Assembly (NCBI GenBank): GCA_011316305.1
Contig: SAUG01000119.1
Span: forward strand, 1 to 64,000
Direction of reading: 5' to 3'
From: Rusavskia elegans
Taxonomy: Eukaryota > Ascomycota > Lecanoromycetes > Teloschistales > Teloschistaceae
DNA length: 64,000 bases
A model generated the notes under the pieces. That model did no database searches, was not told the DNA's origin, and was given only the letters and a program-made list of their open reading frames with translations. The position numbers and the translations under genes were made by a program. Below are positions 41,734 to 52,471 of the stretch, piece after piece; positions within the stretch are counted from its first letter, which is position 1, and every line of letters starts with the position of its first letter.

Positions 41734-44334
41734 ATGCCCGGCACGACGAGTACCTCATCCTCAAACTCCCAACCACCCACCCTCTACTCCGGCAGGTCAG
41801 TCTTCGGCCAAGCTCCCACGTTTGATCTCGAAACCTTTTCCAACCGTGAATTCGTTGTCAAAGACTTCGTCGAGTCACTCTCCGACAGTGCTGTCCCTCC
41901 CAATCGCAAATCAGGTCCAGCAAATCAGGCCAATGCATTCGATCCGAAGCCTTTCATACGGACCTTCGAGAACGCGCTCAATCGTATGGTCGAAATTTCT
42001 AGCGATCTGGAGCATCGCGAGAATGAACTCTCGGCTGCGGTCCGGCGCGCTGAAGCGCAGCATGCCAGGGCCATGCAGTCCACCAAGACCGAGCTGGACG
42101 AAGCCATGGCCAAGTTTGAGAGACTAGACAGTTCACTCTCAGGCAATGACCATAACTCGGTGAGCAGGACGGTCAAGATTGGTCAAAGACTTGAAGAGCT
42201 AGATCGCCAAAGGATACGGGCGCAAGATACCAGGTTCTTGATACAATGTTGGCTAGAAGTCAGCGAAAGAGGTGAACTCTTCATGCTCGAGGATATCCGA
42301 AGACAAGGCGGAGGGGAAGGCAAGGTCCGGTGCGCAAATATAGCTCGACAACTCATGAAAATCAGCCAGAGGTTGGACCAACAGAGCTGGCCGCAAGTGG
42401 ACGGCGCGCCAGTCCATGTCAATGGTGTCAATGGAGGTCCCAATGCCAGTAAGAAGAAGCGGCCACGGCATAATACTCGGGAACTGATCGAGAAGTTCTC
42501 CGAGACGCTGGAAAAGGACCTGCTCAAGTCATTCGACGAGTTCTACCGCAGAGAAAATTTCGACGGCATGCACGAATGCGCTAAGGTCCTCTACGACTTC
42601 AACAGCGGAGCGAGCGTAATCGGTGCCTTTGTCAATCAACATCAGTTCTTCATCGACCGGAGTCAATTGATCACTGAAGAGGTCGGCGGAGACCCCGAGT
42701 CATGGGAACGACTCGCTGACCCGGACGCGCAAGCCCCAGGCGTGGAGCCAAGCTTACAAGCTCTGATTGAGGAAGTTAAGATTGTGGTGCAGGAGGAGTC
42801 GGCCATCATCAAACGAGCCTTCCCTTATGCCGAGCAGGTCATGACCAAGTTTCTACAGCGGGTATTCCAACAGTCCATTCAACAACGGCTTGAGATGGTC
42901 CTCGAAAAGGCGAATACCATCTCGTCGCTCGCCTTCTTGAGATCATTACAAGCCGCTAGGAGTGCTATCAGCACGCTGATAGATGATCTGAAGATGCACG
43001 GTCTCATCGAATCTCCAGAGCCAGCGTCTCCCCAAATCACAATGGTACTGGACCAGCAGTTCGATGATCTCTTCGTCCCTTACTTCGCAGGCTCGACTTA
43101 CATCGAGAGGGAAAAGCGGAACCTTGAGGAGCTTTATTCGTCGCTTCTCTTCAAATTCACCATCTTCCACTCTCGGAAACGGAAAGCGCCCACAACCTTG
43201 ATGAAATCCCTAGCCAAGTCAGGGAGCGAAATGTTGGCCTCTGCCCGTGATGCTTACGTAGAAAGACTCGACTCATCTGATCTCGCGCCTGCCCAAAAGA
43301 AGATGCTTCTGCGGATTGCAGGGCTGAAAGACGCCGAGAACGCAAAAGCACAGACTGAGATCGAAGTTAGCACCGAGGACGGAGTCCTAAGTACGACAAA
43401 CACCAAGCGAATGCTCAAGTGGCTCGCGGAAGCTGTAGGTCGTGGTCTCGAACTCAATGGAGGAAACGAAACCGCAAGAGATGTATCCGCTCTTCTTCAT
43501 ATCCTCATCAGTAACATGGCGGAAATCTACCTCGAGACTGCTCTGGACGCTGCCAGCGATCTCGCCGCCTCGCAAGAAACCGCAACCAAATCCGAACCAG
43601 ACCTATCCTACGTGCCTACTCTTAAACCCGCCATAACCATTATGCATCTCCTCTCTACCTTTATCCACACTATTCTTCTTCCCCTCGCCAACTCCAACAT
43701 CTCCATCCGCAAGGACATGACCCGCTCCACCACGCAAACGCTCGAAAACCTAGAAAACAAAGTTAACAACATCCTGCAGCATACCATCGACGTCATCCTC
43801 AACTGGACCTCAAGACTCCTAGCCAACCAAAAGAAAACCGATTTCCGCCCCCGTGATGACCCCGGAGCAATCCAAACCACATACACAGAACTCCTCCAAA
43901 CACCAACCTGCCAAACCGTCTACACCTTCCTCTCCCGCCTCTACCCCTTCTTCCTCACCTCCCTCACCCCCGGACCCAACCTCACCGCCTTCCTAACCGA
44001 ACTCGCCTTGGGATTCCGTTCCCTACTGTTCGCCCATTTCCAGAAATTCCAAGTCAATGCCGCGGGCGGTATCATGGTGACGAAGGATCTAACGAAATAT
44101 ATTGAGGTGATGAGGACGTGGGAGTTGGGCGAGGAGTTCGAGCAGGGTGGTGGGGGGTTGGAGGCGGTGATGGAGATTGGGCATCTTTTTGTGGTGGGGC
44201 CGGAGGCGTTGAGGGAGAGGGTGAGGGGGCTGAGGGATAAGGGGTTTTGGGAGGCGGGTGTGTTGAGGGGGATTGTGGGGAGGAGGGAGGATGTGGGGAG
44301 TGCGGGGGTGCAGAGTGTGCTGGGTATGTTGTAG
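41734..44334 (+). CDS. SEC10: Exocyst complex component Sec10
   Basis: Single exon, 866 aa. It is almost entirely helical, with an N-terminal coiled coil (NALNRMVEISSDLEHRENEL, about 75-150) followed by the Sec10 core: DTRFLIQCWLEVSERGEL, CANIARQLMKISQRL, ELIEKFSETLEKDLLKSFDEFYRR, AKVLYDFNSGASVIGAFVNQHQFFIDRSQL. These segments match the exocyst Sec10/EXOC5 family. Length fits fungal Sec10. The exocyst tethers secretory vesicles at hyphal tips before SNARE fusion. The C-terminus is extended by Gly/Val-rich sequence of low conservation. The gene is convergent with RNA1, with about 210 bp between stop codons. Confidence 0.88.
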   Translation: MPGTTSTSSSNSQPPTLYSGRSVFGQAPTFDLETFSNREFVVKDFVESLSDSAVPPNRKSGPANQANAFDPKPFIRTFENALNRMVEISSDLEHRENELSAAVRRAEAQHARAMQSTKTELDEAMAKFERLDSSLSGNDHNSVSRTVKIGQRLEELDRQRIRAQDTRFLIQCWLEVSERGELFMLEDIRRQGGGEGKVRCANIARQLMKISQRLDQQSWPQVDGAPVHVNGVNGGPNASKKKRPRHNTRELIEKFSETLEKDLLKSFDEFYRRENFDGMHECAKVLYDFNSGASVIGAFVNQHQFFIDRSQLITEEVGGDPESWERLADPDAQAPGVEPSLQALIEEVKIVVQEESAIIKRAFPYAEQVMTKFLQRVFQQSIQQRLEMVLEKANTISSLAFLRSLQAARSAISTLIDDLKMHGLIESPEPASPQITMVLDQQFDDLFVPYFAGSTYIEREKRNLEELYSSLLFKFTIFHSRKRKAPTTLMKSLAKSGSEMLASARDAYVERLDSSDLAPAQKKMLLRIAGLKDAENAKAQTEIEVSTEDGVLSTTNTKRMLKWLAEAVGRGLELNGGNETARDVSALLHILISNMAEIYLETALDAASDLAASQETATKSEPDLSYVPTLKPAITIMHLLSTFIHTILLPLANSNISIRKDMTRSTTQTLENLENKVNNILQHTIDVILNWTSRLLANQKKTDFRPRDDPGAIQTTYTELLQTPTCQTVYTFLSRLYPFFLTSLTPGPNLTAFLTELALGFRSLLFAHFQKFQVNAAGGIMVTKDLTKYIEVMRTWELGEEFEQGGGGLEAVMEIGHLFVVGPEALRERVRGLRDKGFWEAGVLRGIVGRREDVGSAGVQSVLGML

Positions 44335-44545
44335 GTGTTTGTAAGAGAGGGGGTGGATTGGGAGAATTTTGGGGGGATTTGAATGGAGGCTTCTGGAATG
44401 AAGTGATGGACGATTATACCCATTTAGCGCGAAGCATTGCTGCAATCACTTTGAAAGATTCTTGATCTATCATATCTTTCAGGGTTTCTTCTTTCGGCGT
44501 CTTACAAGTTACATCTAATTCCATCAAGTCCTCAACGGCAAAGAT

Positions 44546-45874
44546 CTAAATCATCTCGGTCTTCCCCATCTTTTCCGCCAGTACATCCACCTCCGGATCC
44601 TGCTTCTGGCTGACATTCCGCCCCTCCTCCTCCTCCGCATCCCGAACAATTCCCTCCGCCTTCTTGGCCTTCTCCTTTTCATCTTCCTTTTTCTCTTCCG
44701 CTTCGCTATCTTTCTCCTCCGCTTCTGCTGCTTCCTCTTCCTCCTCTTCAACGTCACTATCCTCCTCTTCCAAATCACTGAATTCATCAAGTCCATACTC
44801 TTCTCCACCGCCCCCCTCAGCTTCATCCTTCCTCCCCTCCAACACCGTCCTCAATCGCTCAACCCCTTCATCCTCCTCCGCAAATCTATTCCCATTCAAC
44901 TCCACCCGCCTCAAACACGGTAATTTCCCTTCTTCCACAACCTTCAACAACCGTCCCACTCCCCGCGAATCGATCTCGTTGTACTGCAGCCGTAGCACCC
45001 GGAGCTCTTTATTCTGCCCTTTGGATAGGGCATCGCATAACATCCCCATCCCCCGTTTCCGTCCTAGAAGACTATCGCCGACACCCAGTTCGCGGAGTTT
45101 CGGCCAAAGGGGAAGCACGGAAGCCAGCGCTTCGGCACCAACATGCGTGAACGTGTTATCCTGCAAATCGAGCACCTCCAGCTCCTCACAATGTTTCAAC
45201 CCCTCCAGTAATAGCGTGCGGATCCCTGGCTGCCGAATCCCATTCTGCACCATCTTGACGGTTTTCAGATGCGGGTGTTTTAGAAATATCTGCGCCCAGG
45301 CGGCCATGGATCCTGTTTCTAGTCTGTTGCGTCCGCATACGATTGTTTCGAGATGCGGGATGTGGGTGCCTTTTGGGGCGTTGTTGCCGTTGTTTATTCG
45401 GGCTTCGGCTTTTCGGTCGGCGAGCGTGGAGAGGGCTGTGGCGATGTGGGTGCCTGCTTCGGGGCCGAGGCCGTTGTTGTTGAGGATTAGGTGTTGGAGG
45501 GGGATGTGTTGGCGTAGGAAGTCGACGAGGGGGGCTTGGGTTTTGAGGCCGAAGGCATTGTCGCTTAGGTCGATTGTTGTGAGGTTTTGGAGAGGGAGGA
45601 GGGAGGTGAGAAGGGAGGTTAGGGCGGGGGGGATCTCGGAGAGGAGGCGCGAGGTGAAGATATCGGCGAGGTTGATAGAGGTTAGGGATGTTTGGGCGGA
45701 GAGGAGGGGGGCGAGGGATGTGCAGGCGGGGGCGCCAAGGGTGTTGCCTGAGAGGGAGATGTGGGTGTAGGTTTTTGTTGAGGAGAGGTCTTGGGTAGGG
45801 GATTTGGCGTCATCTGAGGTGTCGAGCTTCAGGCCGCGGCCCTCGAGAGAAAAGGTAGTGGTAGGGGTGGACAT
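44546..45874 (-). CDS. RNA1: Ran GTPase-activating protein (RanGAP, Rna1)
   Basis: Single exon, 442 aa. It starts MSTPTTTFSLEGRGLKLDT and has RanGAP-type leucine-rich repeats, including the diagnostic INLADIFTSRL, TTIDLSDNAFG, LQHLILNNNGLGPEAG, ETIVCGRNRLETGSM, TVKMVQNGIRQPG, LEVLDLQDNTFT and LRVLRLQYNEI. It ends in a long Glu/Asp-rich acidic tail (about 355-425), as in all RanGAPs. The protein stimulates GTP hydrolysis by Ran in the cytosol and so maintains the RanGTP gradient that drives nuclear transport. The tail here is extended, with Lys-Glu repeats. Confidence 0.95.
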   Translation of the reverse strand: MSTPTTTFSLEGRGLKLDTSDDAKSPTQDLSSTKTYTHISLSGNTLGAPACTSLAPLLSAQTSLTSINLADIFTSRLLSEIPPALTSLLTSLLPLQNLTTIDLSDNAFGLKTQAPLVDFLRQHIPLQHLILNNNGLGPEAGTHIATALSTLADRKAEARINNGNNAPKGTHIPHLETIVCGRNRLETGSMAAWAQIFLKHPHLKTVKMVQNGIRQPGIRTLLLEGLKHCEELEVLDLQDNTFTHVGAEALASVLPLWPKLRELGVGDSLLGRKRGMGMLCDALSKGQNKELRVLRLQYNEIDSRGVGRLLKVVEEGKLPCLRRVELNGNRFAEEDEGVERLRTVLEGRKDEAEGGGGEEYGLDEFSDLEEEDSDVEEEEEEAAEAEEKDSEAEEKKEDEKEKAKKAEGIVRDAEEEEGRNVSQKQDPEVDVLAEKMGKTEMI

Positions 45875-46294
45875 TTGGGATGGCTTTGGAAATGCAGTGG
45901 GGTTGGGTATGTACGTTTCATGAGATAGCCATCTCAGGACGTGATGAGACTATCGCAGAGTATAACGACAGGCAGCAAATTGAGCTATGCCGATGTTGCT
46001 ACCTAGGATAATGTCTGGTCCAGAGCTCACGATTAAGTTTTATGTGCCTGCCAAGCCGGTGACGTACTTCACACCCCTTGCTCGCGGTAGAATCAAATAC
46101 TTGCACAGCTCTCTCAATTTTTGGGGTAGTCGATCGCATCGACTCCCTCTCTTCCTTTTGTGATGTGCGCGTGTTAATTGACTCTCATCTCAGCTCCTCG
46201 GCTTCTTTCCGCCGCCTCTTCAACGAAGCTCCCAAACATTGAAAAGACATCCTCTTGCCTCCATACGGCCAAACATCAATCCCAAGCAATCAAA
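45875..46294. promoter_or_regulatory. Shared divergent promoter region (RNA1 / COX17)
   Basis: 420 bp between divergent starts. In-frame sequence upstream of the COX17 ATG (from 46178) is treated as 5' leader. Confidence 0.4.
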
Positions 46295-46678
46295 ATGTCA
46301 CAATCACCTCTCGCCTCAACAGGTCAAAGTATCTCTCTCCCTAATCCGCATCCACCTGACATACTAACCCCCTACCTCATAGCGCCCCCAACAGCAGCCA
46401 ACCTCGCCTCCGACCTCAAACCCCCCGGCGAAGCCTCAACGAAAGTCAAGGTACATCCACCCCCATCCATCCAGCACCCTGGAGCTTCACCCTCTCCTAC
46501 AATCATGCCGCAACAAGATTGACGAACGAAACAGCCCTGTTGTGTCTGCAAAGACGAGAAATCCGCCCGCGACGAATGCATGCTGTTCTCCAACAGTGAT
46601 GATCCGCAGAAGGACTGTGAGGGCATGGTGGATAAATATCGAAGTTGCATGAGGGGGTTTGGGTTTACGATACAATGA
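46295..46678 (+). CDS. COX17: Mitochondrial copper chaperone Cox17
   Basis: Three exons, join(46295..46328, 46383..46450, 46535..46678), 81 aa. The first intron (54 nt) has a perfect TACTAAC branch site. Because it is a multiple of three, an unspliced 99-residue form would also stay in frame. The C-terminal domain shows KPCCVCKDEKSARDEC and DCEGMVDKYRSC, the CC-x-C copper site and the two Cx9C halves of a CHCH fold. Between them the loop MLFSNSDDPQKD is two residues longer than in yeast. Cox17 works in the intermembrane space, is oxidised by Mia40, and passes Cu(I) to Sco1 and Cox11 for cytochrome c oxidase. Confidence 0.94.
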
Positions 46679-46933
46679 GAAGAATTTTGGCCAGCGCATG
46701 GAAGAAAGATTGGAAATTGTTTTAGCGAGCATATGGGTGGGTGTTTCCGTTTGAACGATAGAAATGTCAAGGAACGTTGTTGTACCAGTACGGCAGGCAA
46801 AAGTCCGGCATAGATGAAGAGAAAAGCTCCGCTCATGTAATGTACAATATGCTGTTATAGTGACATGAGAGAACAGTATATGTGGGTATATGGTGTATAA
46901 ACATCTCCGAACCCTCGTTTCTGGCTATGCAAC

Positions 46934-48822
46934 TCATTGCTTTTTCTTCCTATCCGCCGCCTCGATCCTCATCCTGACGCCGAAATAATCTTCCATCAGA
47001 CCGCTCCTGAGGATGAGTTGCCAGGAGCACCACAGGAAGCAGACGCCGAATCCAGCGAACCCTATCAAGACGTTCAACACCACCCATAGATCCGGCTTGT
47101 TCTCCGGCGGTGGTACGAATGCTTCGCCAATATGCCATGCGATCATGACGGCATAGAACGCTAGATGCAGCATCTTTGTCAGGACTTTGAGTTCACCGTT
47201 CTTTGCTTGCCGTCCGAAATACAGTGAGAGTGATGTGGGTGGTAGTCCGAGAAGATAAGCCCAGAGGACTGTGAGCACACCGTAGGGCATCCTCAGTTCA
47301 TCCCGCTTGAGTAGTGGGAACAATGTCCATGCACCCAACATATTCGCCCATCCGATCCAAGCGCGCATTTCGGTGCCCAGACCGCGCTCGCTGCCGAGCA
47401 AGATCGTCATTGGTAAAAGTGGCAGCAGAGCGCTCTTCTCGTGGACCTGGAAGGAGCAAAGGAAGAAGCCCCATGCTATGCTCGCCATGGCCCAGGGGAG
47501 TAGTTCGCGGTACGGGAAGAGCGAGATGATCATTGTTGATGGCCAGATGAATGCGAGGGTGATGACAGTGGAGATGCGCTGCATTTGACCCAGCGGGTAG
47601 TTGTGGAGTTTGTGGAAGGTGTGAATGGCACACCACATGTTGGCTACTTTGTCTTCGAAGAGGCCGCGCGCGAATGGGAAGATCCGGTAGATCGATTGTG
47701 TGAGTTGGAGAAGTGGTGGGAAGTACCACGCTTTTTCGTTGATGGTGAAGGGCAGAGAGGTGATTAAAGGTGGTAAGGGGGTCTCTTTCGCAGTGGAAGC
47801 TGGTATTTCGCGGTATTGATCGTACATCGAACCTAGCAATAAGGGCGCGAAGCTGATGGCAAACGAAAGGATGGTAACAAAGGCGACTGCAAAAAAACGA
47901 CCAATATTGGCCTTGGGGCTTATACAGATACCAATGAGATATGCGAAAATAGCAGGGGCATAGTAAAGCGCCATTTGCTTGTAGCATAATGCAGCGACGA
48001 AGAAAACACAGCCCCACAACGCGCGTCTGGCAAGCATACTGGAGATACATGCTAGAACAAAGCCGAGCATGACGGTGTTGTATTGAAAATGCGCGTGATC
48101 AATCAGAATGGTAGCTGGTTGCATTAAGATAGCCACGAGGGCCACCAAGCTTTCCCAGGTACTGACACCACGCATTCGTCCGAGCTTACGATTGAGTATG
48201 ATGGCAGCAGGTACGTAGACGAGGTATTCCGACACGAGTACTGTTGCCCGCATGTATACTTTGAGGAGCTGGTCTTCGAATCCACGGGACGTGTCGAGGT
48301 CAAACCATCTTGGATTGATGATGGATCCGCTGCAGGCTATCAGTGATCCGATACTGATTGAGTAGGAACAAAAGCCACTGACATTTTCCCAAGAAGCCAG
48401 CTATGGTAAGCGGTCAACGGCGGATAGTCCAGCCCCCAGTATGGCAGATCGTAGAAGTACCATTGGGATATTGGTAGGTGTGTGGTGATCTCCATCCAGT
48501 GCCTCTGAGCTTCGAAGTCGCCGTGCATGGGAGGTACGTTGAAGCCTGTGATAAAAATCAACGTCCTGTTCACTGCTATATCCAGGATCACCCTACCAGA
48601 GTATCCCCAAAAGCCTGTTGCCCACCGGAAGAGACCCACCACCATCAGGATCAACGGGAGGGAGACCCATTGTGAGACGGATTTCTTCGCTGGCCAGAGG
48701 AAAGATGCGAGTGGAAATTGAGGGGATGAAGAGCTTGTTCCAAGATGTGATCTTGCTACATCTCGGCTCATCGAGTCAGGTGTATCTTCTTTTCTCCTTC
48801 TTCGCGGCTTGTGGGAAGCCAT
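46934..48822 (-). CDS. ALG6: Dolichyl-P-Glc:Man9GlcNAc2-PP-dolichol alpha-1,3-glucosyltransferase Alg6
   Basis: Two exons, complement(46934..48329, 48383..48822), 611 aa, split by a 53-nt intron inside the segment KISGSIINPRWF-like region (here KIGSIINPRWF). After a charged N-terminus and first membrane helix comes the lumenal catalytic loop PPMHGDFEAQRHWMEITTHL with DYPPLTAYHSW, containing the conserved Asp of the GT57 family. About ten further membrane segments follow, including ILIDHAHFQYN and the LLPLLPMTILL region. The enzyme adds the first glucose to the lipid-linked oligosaccharide in the ER lumen, using Dol-P-Glc. Alg8 is the related alternative, but the DFEAQRHWMEITTHLP segment is Alg6-type. 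Confidence 0.95.
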
Positions 48823-49546
48823 GTTTGGCTGGACCTTGTGCAAACAACGCGGTTGATGTCCAAGTCGAGCTCTCGACATCGGATGCAGGGTCCAAGCTTC
48901 GAAGATCCGCTAGTCTACCTTAGCGCGGGGTTTCTCTAGCTTGAAGCTTGCCGAGGCGGTCAGAATTTTTTAAGAAGCTCTCCCACTTTCCATTTCGCAC
49001 ACCAACCACCCACATCGTTTCAAGCATCATTCGAAAATCATCTACTAATTCATTATCCATACGTCTCCATCCATACTTGACTGCTTTTCATCTTGTACGT
49101 ATTTTCCAAGAGACTTGTTGGCTTTGAGACTGTAGGCTCGATTCGAGACTTGATCTGTGGGTAATTTCTCTACATCGAGGGTCGGTTGAAAATTTGCACT
49201 CGAGGGCTACTGCGACTTCTGTGGGCTCTGAAAGCATTGAAGCATACCATACTGTGAGATACTTGATCAGTCGCAAGTACTTTGCTTCTGTTCCGAGATG
49301 TTCAACTGTGGGACTGTGGGCTTGATGACGCTAGTTGGCTTTAGCAGTTGATTCTGTGGGCTTGCCGCACAATTGGAAAGTTCTTTTCCATGATCGCACA
49401 TCTGGTCGAGCACCAGAGTTTTCTTGACATAGCGAGGGACTACTTTTGCTTCTTGGCTCATACTATTGTTCACCCATTCTCCTCATTTCCTCTTGTCAAA
49501 TTAATGTCTCTAGCATCAGCTAATTCACGCTCAGATATCATTCGCA
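48823..49546. promoter_or_regulatory. Shared divergent promoter region (ALG6 / nucleolin-like)
   Basis: About 720 bp between divergent starts. It is T/C-rich near the nucleolin-like start, and short antisense open frames have no motif. Confidence 0.4.
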
Positions 49547-51220
49547 ATGGGGAAATCCAAGATTGCGCAGGCTGGGAAGCCCGCCAAAGTTGCAGAAGTC
49601 AAGGCACTGTCATCAGTCAAAGGGGGCGCTGTGACTAAACCATCTCAGACACCGAAGTCGAAGAGCAAAGAGCTTGCCAAGCAGGTCGCCGCCAAGAACG
49701 ATGAAGGTCACAAGAAATCCAAAAAGTCCAAGAAAGAGCCAACCCCTGAGCCAAGCTCAGAGAGCGAGAGTGACAGCGACGAGTCGATGGGCAGCGCCAG
49801 TTCTGCAAGCAGCGATGAGGAGTCCGATGAAGGGACTTTGCCAGTCGCTAAGATGAACGGCGTCGCAAGTAATGGTGTTGAGAAGACTGATGGGGGTGAC
49901 ACGTCCGATTCATCCGAGTCCTCAGACGAAGAGTCTGACGCCGGTCCACCCGCTGTCGCCGGTGCACCCAAAGGTGCCAATGAAGAAGACTCAAGCGAAG
50001 AAGTCAGCGCTGACGACAGCGAAGACGATAGCGGAGCTGAGAGTGATGACGAGAGCGATGACGAAGTTCCCAAGCCGACCGCAAACGGCGCTACCGACGC
50101 TGAGGTCCTGAAAGGCAAACTTGAGAAGGTAGCAACCAAGGATGTAGGTCCCGCTCCTTGCACTCCATTCCTACCATAGTACTGACGCGATCACCAGGCT
50201 TCTTCTGCCGATTCTGACTCCGGCTCCGAGGGCTCTTCCGATGCTGAATCGGTTGAAGGTTCGTCTTCAGGTTCTGACGAGTCGAGTGAGGATGATGAAG
50301 AAGAAGAAGAGAAGGTTGAAGCTGTGCCAAGTAAGAAGCGCAAGGCCGACGCGGAGCCTGCCCCTGTTGCCAAGAAAGTCAAGGCAGAAGCGCCAGTTGC
50401 TAATGGCGACGGTGGTGATACGGGAAACCTTTTCGTGGGTAATCTGTCATGGAACGTGGATGAAGAATGGCTGGCACGAGAGTTTGAGCCGTTTGGCGAG
50501 CTCAAGAGTACTCGCATTGTGACAGACCGCGAGACCAATCGGTCTAGGGGGTAAGATAACATTACCCTCGTATGGAGTTACACTGGCTTATATGTCTACA
50601 GGTTCGGCTACGTTGAATTCGTCAATCCCGCAGATGGCGCCAAAGCACACGCGGAGAAGAAGGGATCCGAACTTGACGGACGTATGATCAATCTCGACTT
50701 TGCTACATCCAAGAAAGAGAAGCCAGCTGGGGGTTTTCAAGAACGATCCAACAAGTACGGGGACCAAACCAACGAGCCAAGCGCAACCATCTTCTGCGCC
50801 AATCTCGCGTTTGGAGCGACACAGGATGATGTGTCGGATGCATTTGGCGAACATGCGCCTGTGTCGGCGGTCCGGATCCCTACCGACCGGGAGTCCGGAC
50901 AGCCCAAAGGGTTCGCGTATGTGGAGTTTGGCAGCATCGAGGACGCAGTCACCGCTTTCGAAGCGATGAAGGGAGGATCCATCGCCGGACGGACGATCCG
51001 GGTTGACTATGCTTCTAGCAAACCGCGCAACGATGATGGTGGCCGAGGCGGCCGAGGTGGCTTTGGTGGAGGCCGTGGCCGAGGTGGATTTGACCGTGGT
51101 GGACGTGGAGGTGGTCGCGGTCGGGGTGGGTTTGACCGTGGAGGTGGCCGCGGTGGTCGCGGCGGGTCGACGAATCGTGGGGGGTTCGGAGACTTCAAGG
51201 GGAAGAAAATGACCTTTTAA
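49547..51220 (+). CDS. NSR1: Nucleolin-like RNA-binding protein (Nsr1/Gar2 type)
   Basis: Three exons, join(49547..50143, 50198..50550, 50602..51220), 522 aa. The architecture is that of yeast Nsr1 and fission yeast Gar2. A long N-terminal region alternates Lys-rich stretches with Ser/Asp/Glu acidic blocks (about 1-265). RRM1 (about 275-350) has NLFVGNLSW and RGFGYVEF, RRM2 (about 378-455) has TIFCANLAF and KGFAYVEF, and a C-terminal RGG/GAR domain (about 470-515) ends KKMTF. These proteins act in the nucleolus in pre-rRNA processing and 40S assembly. The serine-rich acidic blocks are typical casein-kinase-2 targets. The Gly/Arg codons of the tail make the DNA repetitive (51030-51190). Confidence 0.93.
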
Positions 51221-52471
51221 GGGATGACTCGGATATGCTGCTGGTCACGTCAAGGTAAGTATCTCAATGCTTGAGGATGTGGTTCTGGCTGTCTCCTTTT
51301 TCTCAAAAGTTCGTCTCGTCCATCCTGTCGACAGGACAGTGGCTAATGTACATGGCCCTCAATAAACGTGGAGTATTAGAAGAGCTGGATTTGATGAGTC
51401 GTCGAGGCTATCTTCAGGAGAATAGCTCTAAATACTTAGAATGAATTGATTAAAACCATCTTGTCCGGTAAATTCTATCCGTCTGAAATCTATTCCTCTA
51501 CAGGAATTGCACCGACTCCGGCTGTCATTATTAATTATTCCCAAGATTCGATATGACAGTACTCTACAGTCGAAGAGCCTCGACGAAGGATAGCGTGAGG
51601 ACTCGAGAGATGCCACGTTCGATACCTGGATTCGGTATATGCGAACTCCTGCTAAACCAGAAACTTGAGTACAAGTATAGACTCGTAGCGATAATATAGA
51701 TGATATCGACTTAAATACCTTTCTTCTTATACTCGGTCCTTACTCCTTAGTCTAGGGTAATTTAAACTTGGTTAGAACATTTTGCTGGTTCCTTGAAGCG
51801 GGCTGGTAGGGAGGAGAGGACGTGCGAGTTGGACTGGTTTCGCATATGCCAAATCGAGGTACAGCTGGCACGGCTCGTGCAGCAAGGCGACAGTGACCAG
51901 CCGAAAGCGGAATGTGATCAACTTCATCATGAGATCGACACTTCGCACCACCATGATTACGACCACTTGACAACCCACAGCCATCTACCCCCCTCTCGCT
52001 TGCTCTTCCTAGTCACAGTCATGTTCTACAACAGATCGTCATACCACTGACCTCGGATCACGAGAAAGACCACGCAGGAAGTAACACAAATCCCCGCTGT
52101 GTTATTCACTGCCCCTCTATCAGCTCTTCCCCCAGCTCTCGTCCGCCTCGATCGCACTCTCCGCTATAGAGTCACTGCAATCTTCTTCTCAAGCCGGACC
52201 TGTTCGACAGCTTTAGTGACACCAATTGCCCACAAAAATGCAGCAAAGCAACTTTCATACCCACGCCCGCAGCAGGCATTCGACTGGTCCTCGTGCACCT
52301 CAACAGGCCGGCCAAAGCCTAGGCATCACTCGATCACTGTCTGGCATCAGAAGATTGAGATCAGATGGTATGTCAAGACCATAGATCGTGTACTTTCGGC
52401 TCCGTCGTCTTTGCATTGCAGCTTCCTTCCCCTTACCGTTACCTCGAAGCTTATTTACCAACACTGCAACC
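51221..52471. other. 1.25-kb stretch without a supported gene
   Basis: Downstream of the nucleolin-like gene and upstream of the membrane-protein gene. Moderately AT-rich around 51420-51780, with small open frames lacking motifs. Confidence 0.5.

Noticed and set aside
44664..45770. 368-codon plus-strand open frame inside RNA1
   Set aside because: Antisense shadow of RNA1: Ser/Arg-rich, no motif, and caused by the acidic-tail codons and GC-rich third positions on the other strand.
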